DNA from: Symsagittifera roscoffensis
Lineage: Eukaryota; Xenacoelomorpha; Acoela; Convolutidae
Assembly: GCF_963678635.1 (NCBI RefSeq)
Contig: NC_087067.1
Coordinates: 39,390,379 to 39,454,378 of the forward strand
Reading direction: 5' to 3'
Length of the DNA stretch: 64,000 nucleotides
A program made the position numbers and the translations under genes. A model generated the notes under the pieces. The model worked only from the letters and a program-made list of their open reading frames with translations, was not told the origin of the DNA and ran no database searches. Shown piece after piece: positions 46,864-58,225 of this stretch. The number at the start of each line of letters is the position of its first letter. The stretch's first letter is position 1.

Positions 46864-47580
46864 TTGCATCAGGAGCAAGAATGGAATGGAAGAATGCTTC
46901 TCCGTCCCATTGCATACGGCAGCAAGGTCTTGAGTGACACTGAGATAAAATATGGTGCACCAAAAGCAGAAATGTTTGCATTAGTCACATTTGTGGAAAA
47001 ATACCGCGCATACTTGGCGAGCGCTCCCTTTAAGTTACGCGTAGACAACAGAGCGTTATCCTGGTTGAAGACCTACTCGATGGATCAGAGTTATATTGGT
47101 AGATGGATAGTAAGATTGGATTTCTACCATATGATAATCGAACACAGGATGCGTGATAAACACCAGAATGCTGACAGCCTCAGCAAGAAAACTGAGTTCT
47201 ATGAAAGATTGGAGCAGAAGCAAGCCAATCAGGCAGATATAAAGCAAGGATTTTCGTTTCTGGACAAAGAAACTTATGAAGCGCTTCCCTTAACGAGATG
47301 GTTGGATAAGTCTGGACATCCAATTCCAGGGCATCCTGAGTTACCTGTAGAGAAAGCAGCCGAGATAAAGATCCTATCCAAGGAGGACCCGGTCCACTTG
47401 GATCTGTTGCTGCGCTCAAACCTGGTCCAGCAAGAACCCTCTCGCATGAACATAAACAGCCTCTCATTATTGCATAAAATGGTGCAGGTCACACCGCAAG
47501 TGATGCGGATGCTGGGTGACTTGTTAGAAAGAGAAGTGAACAGAGATGACCCCGAGTGGAAAACAGCAATGGATCGCTAA
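46864..47580 (+). pseudogene. 23.6-kb element: RNase H, copy 1
   Basis: The 238-codon stretch has RNase H landmarks RPIAYGSKVLSDTE, YGAPKAEMFALVTFVEKYR, LRVDNRALSWLKTY and HQNADSLSKKTEF. These match the Ty3/gypsy RNase H fold. An acidic/polar linker toward integrase follows. Part of the broken fossil. Confidence 0.65.
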
Positions 47581-47946
47581 CAGTTAGGGAGAAGGTGAAG
47601 ATCATGCCGTCCAGACGACAACACGAAGAGAACGAGAGGGATTGTAGGACAATAGTTCAGCAACTAGTATCCTCAATACCACATGAGGTTTTAACCAGTA
47701 CTTCGAGCTTCCTAGAGTTTGCCAACTACTACCGGGAGTTCATAAAAGGATATGCAGACAAGGTGTATCCGATGCAGAAGCTGATGCGCAACAAAGGGAA
47801 AAAATTCGAATGGAACGATGAAGCACAAGTTGCCTTCGAGAACATAAAGCGGGAACTGTGCGAAGCGCCAGAGCTAGGCATGCCTACATAAAAGGGCGTT
47901 GTAAGTTCTTGACACAGACGCATCGGTAGTAGCCATCTCAGGAATA

Positions 47947-48663
47947 TTGCATCAGGAGCAAGAATGGAATGGAAGAATGCTTCTCCGTCCCATTGCATAC
48001 GGCAGCAAGGTCTTGAGTGACACTGAGATGAAATATGGTGCACCAAAAGCAGAAATGTTTGCATTAGTCACATTTGTGGAAAAATACCGCGCATACTTGG
48101 CGAGCGCTCCCTTTAAGTTACGCGTAGACAACATAGCGTTATCCTGGTTGAAGACCTACTCGATGGATCAGAGTTATATTGGTAGATGGATAGTAAGATT
48201 GGATTTCTACCATATGATAATCGAACACAGGATGCGTGATAAACACCAGAATGCTGACAGCCTCAGCAAGAAAACTGAGTTCTATGAAAGATTGGAGCAG
48301 AAGCAAGCCAATCAGGCAGAAATAAAGCAAGGATTTTCGTTTCTGGACAAAGAAACTTATGAAGCGCTTCCCTTAACGAGATGGTTGGATAAGTCTGGAC
48401 ATCCAATTCCAGGGCATCCTGAGTTACCTGTAGAGAAAGCAGCCGAGATAAAGATCCTATCCAAGGAGGACCCGGTCCACTTGGATCTGTTGCTGCGCTC
48501 AAACCTGGTCCAGCAAGAACCCTCTCGCATGAACATAAACAGCCTCTCATTATTGGATAAAACGGTGCAGGTCACACCGCAAGTGATGCGGATGCTGGGT
48601 GAATTGTTAGAAAGAGAAGTGACCAGAGATGACCCCGAGTGGAAAACAGCAATGGATTGCTAA
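47947..48663 (+). pseudogene. 23.6-kb element: RNase H, copy 2
   Basis: Second copy of the RNase H stretch, from the 1,083-bp tandem duplication, with a handful of amino-acid differences. It has the same landmarks as copy 1 and lies immediately upstream of the integrase C-terminal module. Confidence 0.65.
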
Positions 48664-49136
48664 CAGTTAGGGAGAAGGTGAAGATCATGCCGTCCAGACG
48701 ACAACACGAAGAGAACGAGAGGGATTGTAGGACAATAGTTCAGCAACTAGTATCCTCAATACCACATGTGGTTTTAACCAGTACTTCGTACGGACAGAAA
48801 GAACAGGGGATCAATACGCGAAGGAAAACTGTTACCTTTGTGGACCAGGATAAAGAAGGGGTAAAGGTAGAACGAAACGTCAGAGTTCAAGATTGTTTGT
48901 CCGGGGAGACGAACAAAGAGAAGAGCCAGCGAGTACAAGAACAACACTCGGGACAAGGAAGTTTGTCCGGGGAGTCTGAGATAGATGAAAAAGTTCCTGA
49001 TGAAAAACAGGACCAGGGGGAACAAAGTTTTGTCCGGGGTGTTCAGATGGATGCGAAGAAAGGAACGAAAAAGCTCCTAAAAAAGTGGAGGGGACCCTTC
49101 ATGATTACGGAGGTGCACCAGGAGGGACGCTTTTAG
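48639..49136 (+). pseudogene. 23.6-kb element: integrase C-terminal (GPY/F-like) module
   Basis: The 165-codon stretch is mostly charged linker with three copies of a TTTGTCCGGGG-type word. It ends in KKLLKKWRGPFMITEVHQEG, the GPY/F-like motif of Ty3/gypsy integrase C-termini. I recognise only this end of integrase in the element. Confidence 0.55.
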
Positions 49137-49208
49137 AGACTGAGTACTGGCCGAGCCGCCCACTGTGAGAACATTAAGCCGACAGAAGACTGGTGTATAC
49201 CCGCAGAC

Positions 49209-49919
49209 ATGGAAGAAGGGGATTATCTAATGATGGATCCTGCTTGTGAGGTCAACGAGAAGGGCACGAGGGAGAAGAACGATGGAAACGAAGTTGTGGA
49301 GGAAGGAACGAATACACCGCTGGACCTGGATCCAAACGAGGTGATCGAAGCGGACGATGAAACCTTACCCTACGCAGAGGAGGATTGGCAGGATCCCGAA
49401 CAGATGGAGGTTCCCAAGATTTTGGAATCAGATCTTTAGCTTACGATAAAGACTCGACAGAACGCAGGGACAAGACCAAGAAAGAAATATAACCCTTACG
49501 GTGACGACTTTGTAGTGGAAGAAGTAGTGGGTTTAGAAGAAATAACTGTTTCACAGGACATTGACATAGTCGATGATCACGACGACGAGCAACAGCAGTC
49601 ATATGAACAAGACTTGACGAATCTGCGTATCTTGGAATGGCTGAACGAAGTGACGTCGGACCCAAAGGAGACCAGTGTCACGATTCAAGATGTAGATCGT
49701 GAAAGCTTAAAATACATGAAGACCGAACGAGATGATCCTTCCTGGGCTGCCCAGGAAGGGCGACTACTCATTCAGGCTTCCAATCTCTATTTGATACCCG
49801 GTATGCGATCGACGAGGACGTCGATGGGTATTTTTGTCCGCCGGGGAGTGGGGGTAGGATTTACCCACACTGAAAACTTGATAATAAAAAAATTGAGAAT
49901 AGCAAGACAGGAGACTTAG
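49209..49919 (+). pseudogene. 23.6-kb element: acidic post-integrase stretches
   Basis: Two open stretches, 49,209-49,439 and 49,515-49,919. The first is strongly acidic (EVIEADDETLPYAEEDWQDP). The second mixes an acidic run (DIDIVDDHDDEQQQSYEQDL) with a more ordered C-terminal part (EGRLLIQASNLYLIPG, FVRRGVGVGFTHTENLIIKK). No family is recognised. They form the link between pol and the macrodomain-like region. Confidence 0.45.
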
Positions 49920-49929
49920 AAGCAGAAAC

Positions 49930-50453
49930 AGGCGAAGAACCTAAGAAACCTGACAGGGAGGGTAGTTGAGTCATATTTTAACCTACCAAATGAATATTCA
50001 AGTAACATAATACTAACAGACAGTGATTTCATACTCACAAATAGAACATGTGCGATAGCAATCACAGCAGACAAAAGTTTTAGGACAACGTTAGCGGCAG
50101 TTTTTAAGAGAGAATAAAAAAACATAGAGTTCCTATGGAAGCAAAGACCCGGAGTAGGGGGCGTATCGGCCTTACCTCCGGCGGTGTCACAGATACCGGG
50201 AAAATACCTATGCTTCTTGGTGACGAGGGCGACGGAGAAGCAGCACGCGGACCCAGAGAACCTAGTCTTGTCCGTGACGAGGTTGAGAGACTTCCTCGTG
50301 GAAATGGACGTGAAGGAGCTATCACTTCCAGTGTATGATCCAAACAGAGGACGACTGCATCCTCGGGAATTCTACGCGCTTGTACACGTGATATTCTCTG
50401 ATTCTAATATACAAGTATATTTACATAAGAGATATTACTTAAGTATAGGCTGA
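49930..50453 (+). pseudogene. 23.6-kb element: macrodomain-like region
   Basis: Two separate neighbourhoods resemble a macrodomain (ADP-ribose-binding/hydrolysing fold). Near 50,002-50,090, IILTDSDFILTNRTCAIAIT and ADKSFRTTLAAVFKRE resemble the N-terminal strands and the A-D-x-x-F/M helix. 50,184-50,453 carries GKYLCFLVTRATEKQHADPE and LSLPVYDPNRGRLHPREFYA, which resembles the I-YLVTK strand and the later P-IG-G-L-W loop. The assignment is from the pattern only and is moderate. Part of the broken fossil; nothing is joined here. Confidence 0.4.
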
Positions 50454-50848
50454 GTGACGTGCGAGAGGGTGTTAGGCTAAAGACTAAGTTGTATGATATG
50501 TGTGATATGTGTGTTATGTTATGTTATGTTATGTGTTATGTCATTAGGATCTTGAGTAAAAAGGGGTTAGTGACCATGAACAACTGAATGACGATCTTAG
50601 GAATAGATCCAAAGTTTGAACTGTCCAATTTTAGGTCCAATTCCAATATTTTAGAGACCGATTGATTTTAATAAATTTTAGGACAAAAACTTTTTTATCT
50701 GACTGTTTTTAAATAAATTTTAACAAGAAGTTTAGGTGAAATTGACAAGTGTGATATTCGTGACCTCTTTTCTAGAGCCTAATTGATCGTTTAATTGCTC
50801 ACTTGAGTCAAACCTTGGAATCAAATCAAATCGAACCTTAAGAACAGA
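50454..50848 (+). other. Spacer with TTATG microsatellite inside the 23.6-kb element
   Basis: 395 bp without a gene. 50,491-50,541 is a GATATGTGT / TTATG microsatellite (four to five TTATG units). The rest is AT-rich and resembles the leader in composition. It separates pol plus the macrodomain-like region from the extra gene block and could hold a second promoter or an internal translation signal, but no specific site is recognised. Confidence 0.45.
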
Positions 50849-51127
50849 ATGGATAATTTCAACTTGGATGAATTGATGGACCTGGCAGAGGCATATGTAG
50901 GAACGATGATAGATGCGATCTATCGTCGGCTGATGGATCGAGACTTCGCTCTGGAGGACCCAGAGGTAGTCATGTTGCTGACCGCCCTGATAAACATCTT
51001 GGGGCTACAACCGTGGGGACCGCCCCACGGAAGTCCTATTGATGGCAGCATACGGAGAGAGGGGAGTAATAGACCGCCCGAACATGAGAGTGATGAGGTG
51101 GAGAAACAGGGCTCTCTCAGGGAGTGA
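50849..51127 (+). pseudogene. 23.6-kb element: first frame of the extra block
   Basis: The 92-codon stretch begins MDNFNLDELMDLAEAYVGTM, then ALEDPEVVMLLTALINILGL. It looks like a compact helical domain with a polar tail. No family is recognised. Its last ~89 bases overlap the next, longer frame in another phase. Confidence 0.4.
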
Positions 51128-53060
51128 CTTGGCGATTGAGCCCGGATTGGGAAGTTCTAGGACTTACCAACCAAGTGAAATGCCTATGCCCTCCAAGCCC
51201 AAACCTGGGCTGACGAGAATGCATCAGGAGATGAACAGCGAGGCTGCCTCGTCTGGTTCACCACTGAGAGCAGCTGTGCCACCAAAGAGGGCGAAAGTAG
51301 AACAAAAGTTTCAGACGAACCAAACCATGCAAGATCTGGATGGGATAAAGGACGAACTGGAAAGGACGAAAAGGGAGCTGGACAAGATGACTAAGACCAT
51401 GCTCAGTACGGAGGAAGATAGGGTCATGTGGAAGAGATTGTTCGAGGACTGCAGCAAAAAGCAGAGCGAAGAGATTGAGCGCTTGAGCTGGGATTACAAA
51501 GAGCGGAGTGCGTTGACAACGGCCGTGGAGAAGGTGCTACCTGCAAGGAGTATTCCTCGTGGGCAGTCCCCGATGGAGCTCTTGACACCTCGAGAAATGA
51601 GCCAAACAACGGTGACACGACTCCCGACAGCAACAGGTCGAGTGACAATCCCGGACCCTAGTGACACCTTGGGTGACCCAGTCGTGGAACAAACGGTGAA
51701 GGGGCTGATAGAGACAGCTGGACGACTAGTCGCCAACAAGAATGCACAAGGTTCCGGGGTGACTGCACCCTATGGAACGATCGACGACACGGGCAGAGTA
51801 CGACTCTCCCAAACCGTGATCAGGCAGGGAGTTAGCGACACGACGCCACCAATGGGGAGCTCTAAGACCCCAGAGAGAAGAATACAGAAGATGCCAGCGA
51901 AGAAAGTGTCACGTGTAATAGACGTACAAAAGAATAACCAGTTGAGATATAACTTCACGGGAGTCCCGAAGACAGATCCGAGAGCTTGTTTCAACCGAGC
52001 GACTTGGAACCCGGCAGTAAACCTGCAGCAACCGCTAATGGGGACATCACGTCTGATACCGGGAGACAGCTTAGTCAGAGTACTCTCGAATTTGAGGATC
52101 TCTTGGGTCACCACGGTGATGGCCTTCGGAGGCGCGACAATAGCCCAGTTATATCGGATGGTGGAACTAATGAATCCAGGGAGGATCCCCAATGTGATGA
52201 TCCTGGTTGGAACGAATAACATCTCTAGAGGTTCGGATGAGCAGGAAGCACTATGGGAATCAATGATGGTGTGCCTGTTTACTACTCTCTGGCAGAAATT
52301 CAACTGCGCGGTACTGACCCTTTGCACTGTGCCGATGAATACAAGGAACTTGACGGCAGCAGGGAGAAGGCACAACGAAGGAGTGGTCAGATGGAATAAT
52401 ATCTTGAGGAATCTCGCAAGTCGGAATGCCGGAAGAATGATCCTCATGGACATCGAACATGAGTTGAGAGCTATGGATCAGGCCAGGCTGACCACGGACG
52501 GCATCCACTTCAATAGTATAGAAGGACAGCCTTGGTTGAATCGAGTCTTCCTAGAGCGGTTGGATGAGTTGGAAGTAGAACTCTTTGACACAGGAGTGTT
52601 AAAGGAGGAAGGAGCATCGAACGAAACGGCGATTACCACATTTGTGCCTCCTAGCCTGGAAACACGCTTGGGGACGGTCCCGGCCGTCAAGAACTATAAA
52701 CAGCAGAGATCCAGCGAACCAGGTCAAAGAACAGACGTTCAAGATCGATTGGGAGAAGCGCCGGTGAGGAGGACCATTCATCCTAGGAGAAGACTAGGGC
52801 CTGTCAACCCGATAGAAGAGACAACTAGCACGTCTAGATCAGACACGAGATCGGAGACGACAAGTACCAGTCGAGAGGAGAAACGCCCGGATAGAGGCTC
52901 GATGATGTGGTCAAGGCCCATACCATCTCCCTGGCATGTGTACAAGGACGAACTAATGAAGCTGGATCTCCAGAGGGTGAGCTTCATCGAGGATGCCAGG
53001 AGGATGCTGAATGGAGCGAGGCTATCCGTCAGTAGACTGTACTCGATAACAGGCGTATAG
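51039..53060 (+). pseudogene. 23.6-kb element: SGNH/GDSL-hydrolase frame
   Basis: The 673-codon stretch has a Pro/Lys/Ser-rich N-terminus and a coiled coil at about residues 97-154 (DELERTKRELDKMTKTMLST). An SGNH-hydrolase-type domain lies at about 335-505. Block I is PGDSLVRVL (about 341), block III is ILVGTNNISRG (about 388-398), and block V is TTDGIHFNS (about 485-493), the Asp-x-x-His pair. These are the nucleophile Ser, oxyanion Gly/Asn and catalytic Asp/His positions of esterases and lipases in the family. The C-terminal ~110 residues are basic and Ser/Thr/Arg-rich. Such esterase-like domains are known in some non-LTR (CR1-type) retroelements. Carriage by an LTR element is unusual as far as I know. 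Belongs to the fossil element. Confidence 0.65.
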
Positions 53061-53184
53061 ACTGGTTGATAGCCGCTGGCATAAACTTCAGCTCCACGAC
53101 AGCCTTGAGATTTGCTGACCTAGAGGGACTGCCCTCTAATAACACAATGGGACCAGTGAACGCAAGACCATTGCAGGACGGAGG

Positions 53185-54492
53185 TTGAATCATGATGAGG
53201 GGAATCGAGAAGAGAGACCGGGAAGATTTCTGACAACGAGGACGCCGATTGGACAACATGTGATTATGTTCAGGCAGGTGGCGACACCCCCGAGTTATGT
53301 GAAAGATAGAACATACCCGAAACAAGTGAGTCAAGATGGTGACGTCCAAAGGTACGGCGGATTGAAAGCGATAAAGAAAGATGAGACCATCTTTGCCGCG
53401 TACGACAAAGCAGAAATGAGGAAGGCCAAGATTATGATAGTAGCGAATTCAGAGTTCGTGTACACTTCCAAGTCTCTGTTTTGGCCGGATGTCATAATGT
53501 TGGCAGCGGTCGATCTGGACCTACTGCAAGCCGTATCTCTGGCAATCGGAGAAACGGACATGAACCCAGTCACGATCGTGTTTGCTGGCATCAATGACCA
53601 TTTGCACAGTAGAGGTTTAATGGCAGAAAATGCTGTGTGGCCAGCAATAAAGGATATCCTGGAGTCAATGGGTGAAGTGGTGGATGCGAAGAAGGAGGGT
53701 TCGTTCAGCAAGGTGACACCGAGAGTAGTGTTCGCGCTGTCTCCGGGGTATGCATGTCTCCCGGATGGATTGAAATTCGTGTATGCGATCGTGACCTTGC
53801 TTTCGGAAGGGAAATATGATGTGATCATATCGGCTCCAAATCGCATGATAGAGATGGAGAACCTGAGATCACTCAGGGCTGAATTACCTGCGGTGTGGTC
53901 AGATATCTCGAACTCGATGAGAGGATTCAAGGACCATGCGCTGCACATGTTAGTGTTGGATGAGGTGATTGGTTTGGAACTGTCCAATTTCAGTCGACAG
54001 CTCAAACTTAAACCGGGAATAGACGACGACCATCGAGTGATCATAGCGATGTCGAACGACTTATGGTTCCGAGCAATGGAAGTAACAGGTGAAAAAGCGA
54101 GAAGGAAGAATTCACAGGAGACTAGAGCTCATTTGGAGGCGATGGTTTTGAGGACCAAACCGGAGGCTAACCAGTGGCTTTATCTAAGTCCTCGTGTGGC
54201 GGCATTGGGCGCAGATTCTTTTGAGCAATGCCCTGTAATTATCAGGAAGATCCATGCCTACTTGTTAAAGGAGGTGAATCTAGCGGAAAATGCTGAAGAA
54301 AAGACAGCTGAGTTTGTGAATAGAATGTGCCAGATTACCTTAGAAACCTTCTGGACCCAGGAAGTGAGGGGGAAAGAAGGCTTTGAACGGACAGATATCA
54401 TGCTGGAAGGGTTGGGAGACGGATGGACCGCGTCCTTCTTGGCGAAAGTTTACCCGAAAGTTTCTCATTACTTGATAAAGGGATTCCTCTAA
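53185..54492 (+). pseudogene. 23.6-kb element: second hydrolase-like frame
   Basis: 435-codon stretch. Residues ~85-200 show an alternating strand/helix pattern with KIMIVANSEFVYTS, DMNPVTIVFAGINDHLHSRG and TPRVVFALSPGYACLPDG. The AGINDH text resembles block III (G-x-N-D) of SGNH hydrolases, so this may be a diverged relative of the preceding frame. I do not see a convincing block I serine or block V pair. The rest (YDVIISAPNR, HRVIIAMSNDLWFRAMEV) is unrecognised but protein-like. Confidence 0.45.
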
Positions 54493-54498
54493 GCAGTA

Positions 54499-55695
54499 GT
54501 GGAAGTATCGATTGTGGAGCTACTAGCCTTGTTCGTGACGTTTGGAGCAGAGAGTTTCGTGAAAGGACCGGCGGTACTGCTCACCGAAGAAGTTCAGAAC
54601 CTGCAGTTAGATGGGCTTCTAACGTTGATTGCGATTACCCACGGAAACTTGGGAGGGTTAATGAAGCTGACACGTTGCCCAGAGCAGATGAGAGAGAAGG
54701 TGAGAAAATCAGACATGAATAAAGCCACAGACTCGTGGAATAAGATACGAGACCTGAGACACACTCTTATCCAATATCTCTTACAACAAAATCGCTTTGG
54801 AACGGGAGAAGATGAGACTATCGAAAGAGAAGAAGATGTGAGACGACATGTGGGGGGCATGCCCCTACTAACCGATCTGAGCTTGGCTATGAGGACCGAT
54901 CCCTTAGCGTTGATCAGAGGACCCACGGAGTTTGTGACAGTGATTTATGTACCAGCAGTCACATTTGCGTTCCCTGATGTCAAGGTGGAGGCGTATAGGA
55001 GGTCGGTGTTGCACCTGAACCTCATTTCAGCAGTGGACGGTAGTGCGCTGAACTGGAGCGAGCAACAAGTGTTGCGGGAGCTCATGAGCGAAGATCTGTT
55101 GTTTGCGAAGATATCAGAGCCAGAAATGACGGTCATCAATTTTGACGATCACTTCCGTGATCGCATGGGAGAAGTAGAGAGAGGACACATCGAGGTGTTT
55201 CCGAAGCTTTGGAATCTGAGACCCTATGATAAGACGAATGGTGAGATAACCAGAGTTCCTCGTCTCACTGCAGCATATCACAAGGTGAGAGAAGAGACAA
55301 AAGATTGGGGTGATTACGAGAAGCTGCCGGAAGAAATCCCTGAATTCCCTCTGATAAGAAGGATGTTGCTCGGAGCAGTCTCCGTGGTACAGACTCCTAG
55401 GTTGAGAGCATTTGAAACCAATGAAAGGGGAATAGGGAAATTCGTGGGAACGATGGATCCATACTCTGTGGGGAGGAAGGCCGCCGTGTTACAGTACACA
55501 CGATTTGCCTACACGGATCAAGCAACGAGAAGGGGAATAAGCAACGCCGCGACTCCCAAGCCTGGAAGATTTGTCGAGGAATGGGCGGGATTAGGCTTAG
55601 CGCCTATGAAGATGAGAGGCAGGACCGGTGAAACCGGAATTGAAAGTAGGAGGAACGTTGCAGGCGAGAACCTTCCTAGCACCCTTCGGCTGTGA
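54499..55695 (+). pseudogene. 23.6-kb element: unknown frame, 398 codons
   Basis: A largely helical, ordered-looking stretch (VELLALFVTFGAESFVKGPA; LLTLIAITHGNLGGLMKLTR; EFVTVIYVPAVTFAFPDVKV; VVQTPRLRAFETNERGIGKF). Composition is that of a globular protein, not a low-complexity linker. No family is recognised. It lies directly downstream of the previous frame on the same strand. Confidence 0.45.
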
Positions 55696-56458
55696 GGAAA
55701 TCAAAGTGGTCCATGAAGAAGAGGAAAAGGGATCGGCTGGCACGCTGATCATACCGAAACTTCCGGAAGGGGCCGACAATGAAAAGCAAGGACCATCAAG
55801 CTCGAAGAAGGATATGTCAGAAGGAGATGACGGACAGGGAGGAAGCCGTCAAGCGGAAGAACCCATGCAACAAAATGCAAATCAAGCTGGTGGGGAAGAC
55901 GACAGGGCATCGACAGGAGGAATATCCAGCCTGGATTTCAATTTCTTCAGTGATCTTGAGAACAACGCGAATACTTTGGAGGCGACTGAGCCAGCAGATG
56001 AAGGCACTTCGACACTGGAACCTCCGTCAGCCTTTACAGAAATGAAACGGAATTTGCCGGAGAGCAGCTCTCCTGGCAATTCGAGAAATAACGAACAAAG
56101 AATCCTCATGGAATCACCAAGGAGAAGAAGAATAGAGGCCTCTGCCAGAGTACCTTTCTTGGGAACGTTGCCCGAAGAAGAGTGGGAAGTACATCACCGA
56201 CACCATGAAAGTAGGACGGGATGTAGATTGGACAGAGTGACGTTCGTGGAAGAAGTCTGGACAGTGGTTCAGAGCTATGGGACCCAGTCCATTTTGAAAA
56301 TAGGTCTCAACCGACCATTGATGCGGGAAGTCCTTGACAAACTTGATGAGTGTGAAGGGAGATTGAGTGAGTTGTTGATTGACTCAGCCACTGATGAAAG
56401 TGAGGCGAACTCCACCATCAAGATGACACCGCAGGATGATAAAGGAGAGGTGGTATAA
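55628..56458 (+). pseudogene. 23.6-kb element: acidic unknown frame, 276 codons
   Basis: Overlaps the end of the preceding frame by about 68 bases in another phase. The first two thirds are Glu/Ser/Gln-rich and look disordered (SEGDDGQGGSRQAEEP). A basic patch, SPRRRRIEA, then precedes a more ordered C-terminal part (DRVTFVEEVWTVVQSYGTQS, MREVLDKLDECEGRLSELL). No family is recognised. Confidence 0.42.
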
Positions 56459-56541
56459 CTGTCAAGAACCAGGAGGGGAACGATGCGATCGAAATTGTTG
56501 ATTGATAAGATCAACGAGATGAAGATGAAGTTAGGCACTAG

Positions 56542-56982
56542 GTGATGCCGAGGAGAGTAGGAAAGACGAAGGTGGGTTCAGAGATATCAATGAAAGCTGT
56601 CAATTCAGCGAAACGAAAACGAGTCGAAGAGGCCATGGATTTTGGACAAGGTGATTATCAATTGCCTGTCACGGTCAGAATGTTAACCGATGTAGCGATG
56701 GTGCCACCCATTCTCATGGCAGGGATAAAGTCAACAGGTTACAAATCCAAAAGGAGTGACCGCACTCTGACTGGAGCGACCTTAGAAATGGAAATACTTA
56801 GCCAATTTGGAGAAAGCATAATAAAAGACTTTAAACCATCTCCCATGAACCACGAAAAGGGAAGTGTTGCAGGACAACTAGTACCAGTGGAGTATCACCG
56901 ACTGACAGTGTCGGAGACTGTGTCAATAGATGAACCCGCCGGTGGATACATGGAGATGTTAGAATACCGAAACTCGGCTTGA
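56542..56982 (+). pseudogene. 23.6-kb element: unknown frame, 146 codons
   Basis: Starts with a basic, nuclear-localisation-like segment (MKAVNSAKRKRVEEA), followed by YQLPVTVRMLTDVAMVPPIL and a moderately acidic end. No family is recognised. It is followed after only a few bases by the next frame. Confidence 0.4.
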
Positions 56983-56988
56983 GGATAT

Positions 56989-58170
56989 GTGATGGCTCTG
57001 GAAGACAAAATGGCCATGGAAGGTTATCTGGAGACGATGTTGCGAGGCACCACCCTCAAGCAGAAGGCGTACGGAACTCTAGCGTCGTCTGAGATGCAGG
57101 CGGAAACGATCGAGCAGTTAGTGACCCTTCCATGGAAAACAGTGGTGTTGAAGTACTTCGAAGAGGAAATGAGGACTGCGCCGAGAATACACGCTCTCAT
57201 GGCAGTACCCTACGTAAGAGCCGAATTACAACTGAGGTTCGCCTGGTGCATGATGGGATTAATTCGCGGGGAATGTGACTCAGAAGAAAGGAAAAGCTCA
57301 AAAGAAGAAAAAGTTTTACTTATGACGAACCTGAGGGAGCTGATAACCCAAGAGGGAGCAGCAGTAGTGTGCGCGAAGCGGAGAGACGCTCTCTGTTTCA
57401 TTCGATTCCTGATAGAGCAGATTTCAGTACCAGCATTGAACACCTGTGTCAAGATGTTGAGGGAGGGCGATGAACGAGCAAAAGCCTTACTCTTGCTAGC
57501 ACTGCTGGAGATGCATCAAAGCAAGCCGATGAGGGTGAATATGAAAGAACCTGAGGAGTTAGAGCCCATGAGAAAGATAGATGAAATCAGGAGATATTCA
57601 AAGAAGGAGCTGAGACTCACTAAAGAATCTATGGGGGCACTACCAAAATCCAGTGAGTACTGTGGACCGATCAAGAAGAAGTCGTACAGCTACGTGTCCG
57701 GAATCATAGGGATAGCGTACAACCCTTTCCTGAGTGAAGACATACGCGATTGCTTCTTCGGTTACGAGCAGGCGGTGTTGCTAAGATTCTGGACGTCGAG
57801 AATTGTAACGATTAAGAGCGCTAAAAATCCGCAGACCAAATTGGGATTGGTCTTGGAAGAAGAGGTGACTGCACCTTCCGTACCAAAATCCGACAAAAGA
57901 GTGGAGTTTGGGTTGGGATTCTCAGTTGAACTACTGAGAACGAGCGTGATGGTAGTGTGGGAACTGATGAGACCATCATGGTGTCCTAGTCCCAATGCTG
58001 ACTCGATATTACGGGCGACACAAGATGTACAGAGGGAGCTGAATGCAGACAGTAACCTACGTGAACTGAACATCATATACAATGTGATGATAACAGCCTC
58101 TAGGAGCAACGGGGAAGACAACGTGGAGTTGCCTGGCTGGGGACCAGAAGCTTGGGGTCAAGCCTGGTAG
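56989..58170 (+). pseudogene. 23.6-kb element: unknown frame, 393 codons
   Basis: A mostly helical, globular-looking stretch. Landmarks are MAVPYVRAELQLRFAWCMMG, DALCFIRFLIEQISVPALNT, RAKALLLLALLEMHQ, SYVSGIIGIAYNPFLSEDIR and VELLRTSVMVVWELMRPSWC. No domain is recognised and no transmembrane helix is certain. Being long, ordered and on the gag-pol strand, it is likely a real ancestral product of the element. Confidence 0.45.
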
Positions 58171-58225
58171 CTGTCTGGCGGAAGTCTGTGGACTGGAAGG
58201 TCACGTTTGTGGAGGTCTGGACTGT

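Larger units (their letters stand above)
46622..48788. repeat. 1,083-bp tandem duplication over RNase H
   Basis: 46,622-47,704 and 47,705-48,787 are head-to-tail copies starting GAGCTTCCTAG. They differ at about ten positions by eye (~1%), so this event is older than the 2,665-bp duplication but younger than the insertion dated by the LTRs. Confidence 0.75.

Noticed and set aside
50184-50453. Independent small gene of 89 codons
   Set aside because: It is better explained as part of the macrodomain-like region of the retroelement than as a separate gene.
51770-54044. Minus-strand frames of 227 and 237 codons
   Set aside because: They are antisense shadows of the SGNH-hydrolase and second hydrolase-like frames, whose motifs are on the plus strand.
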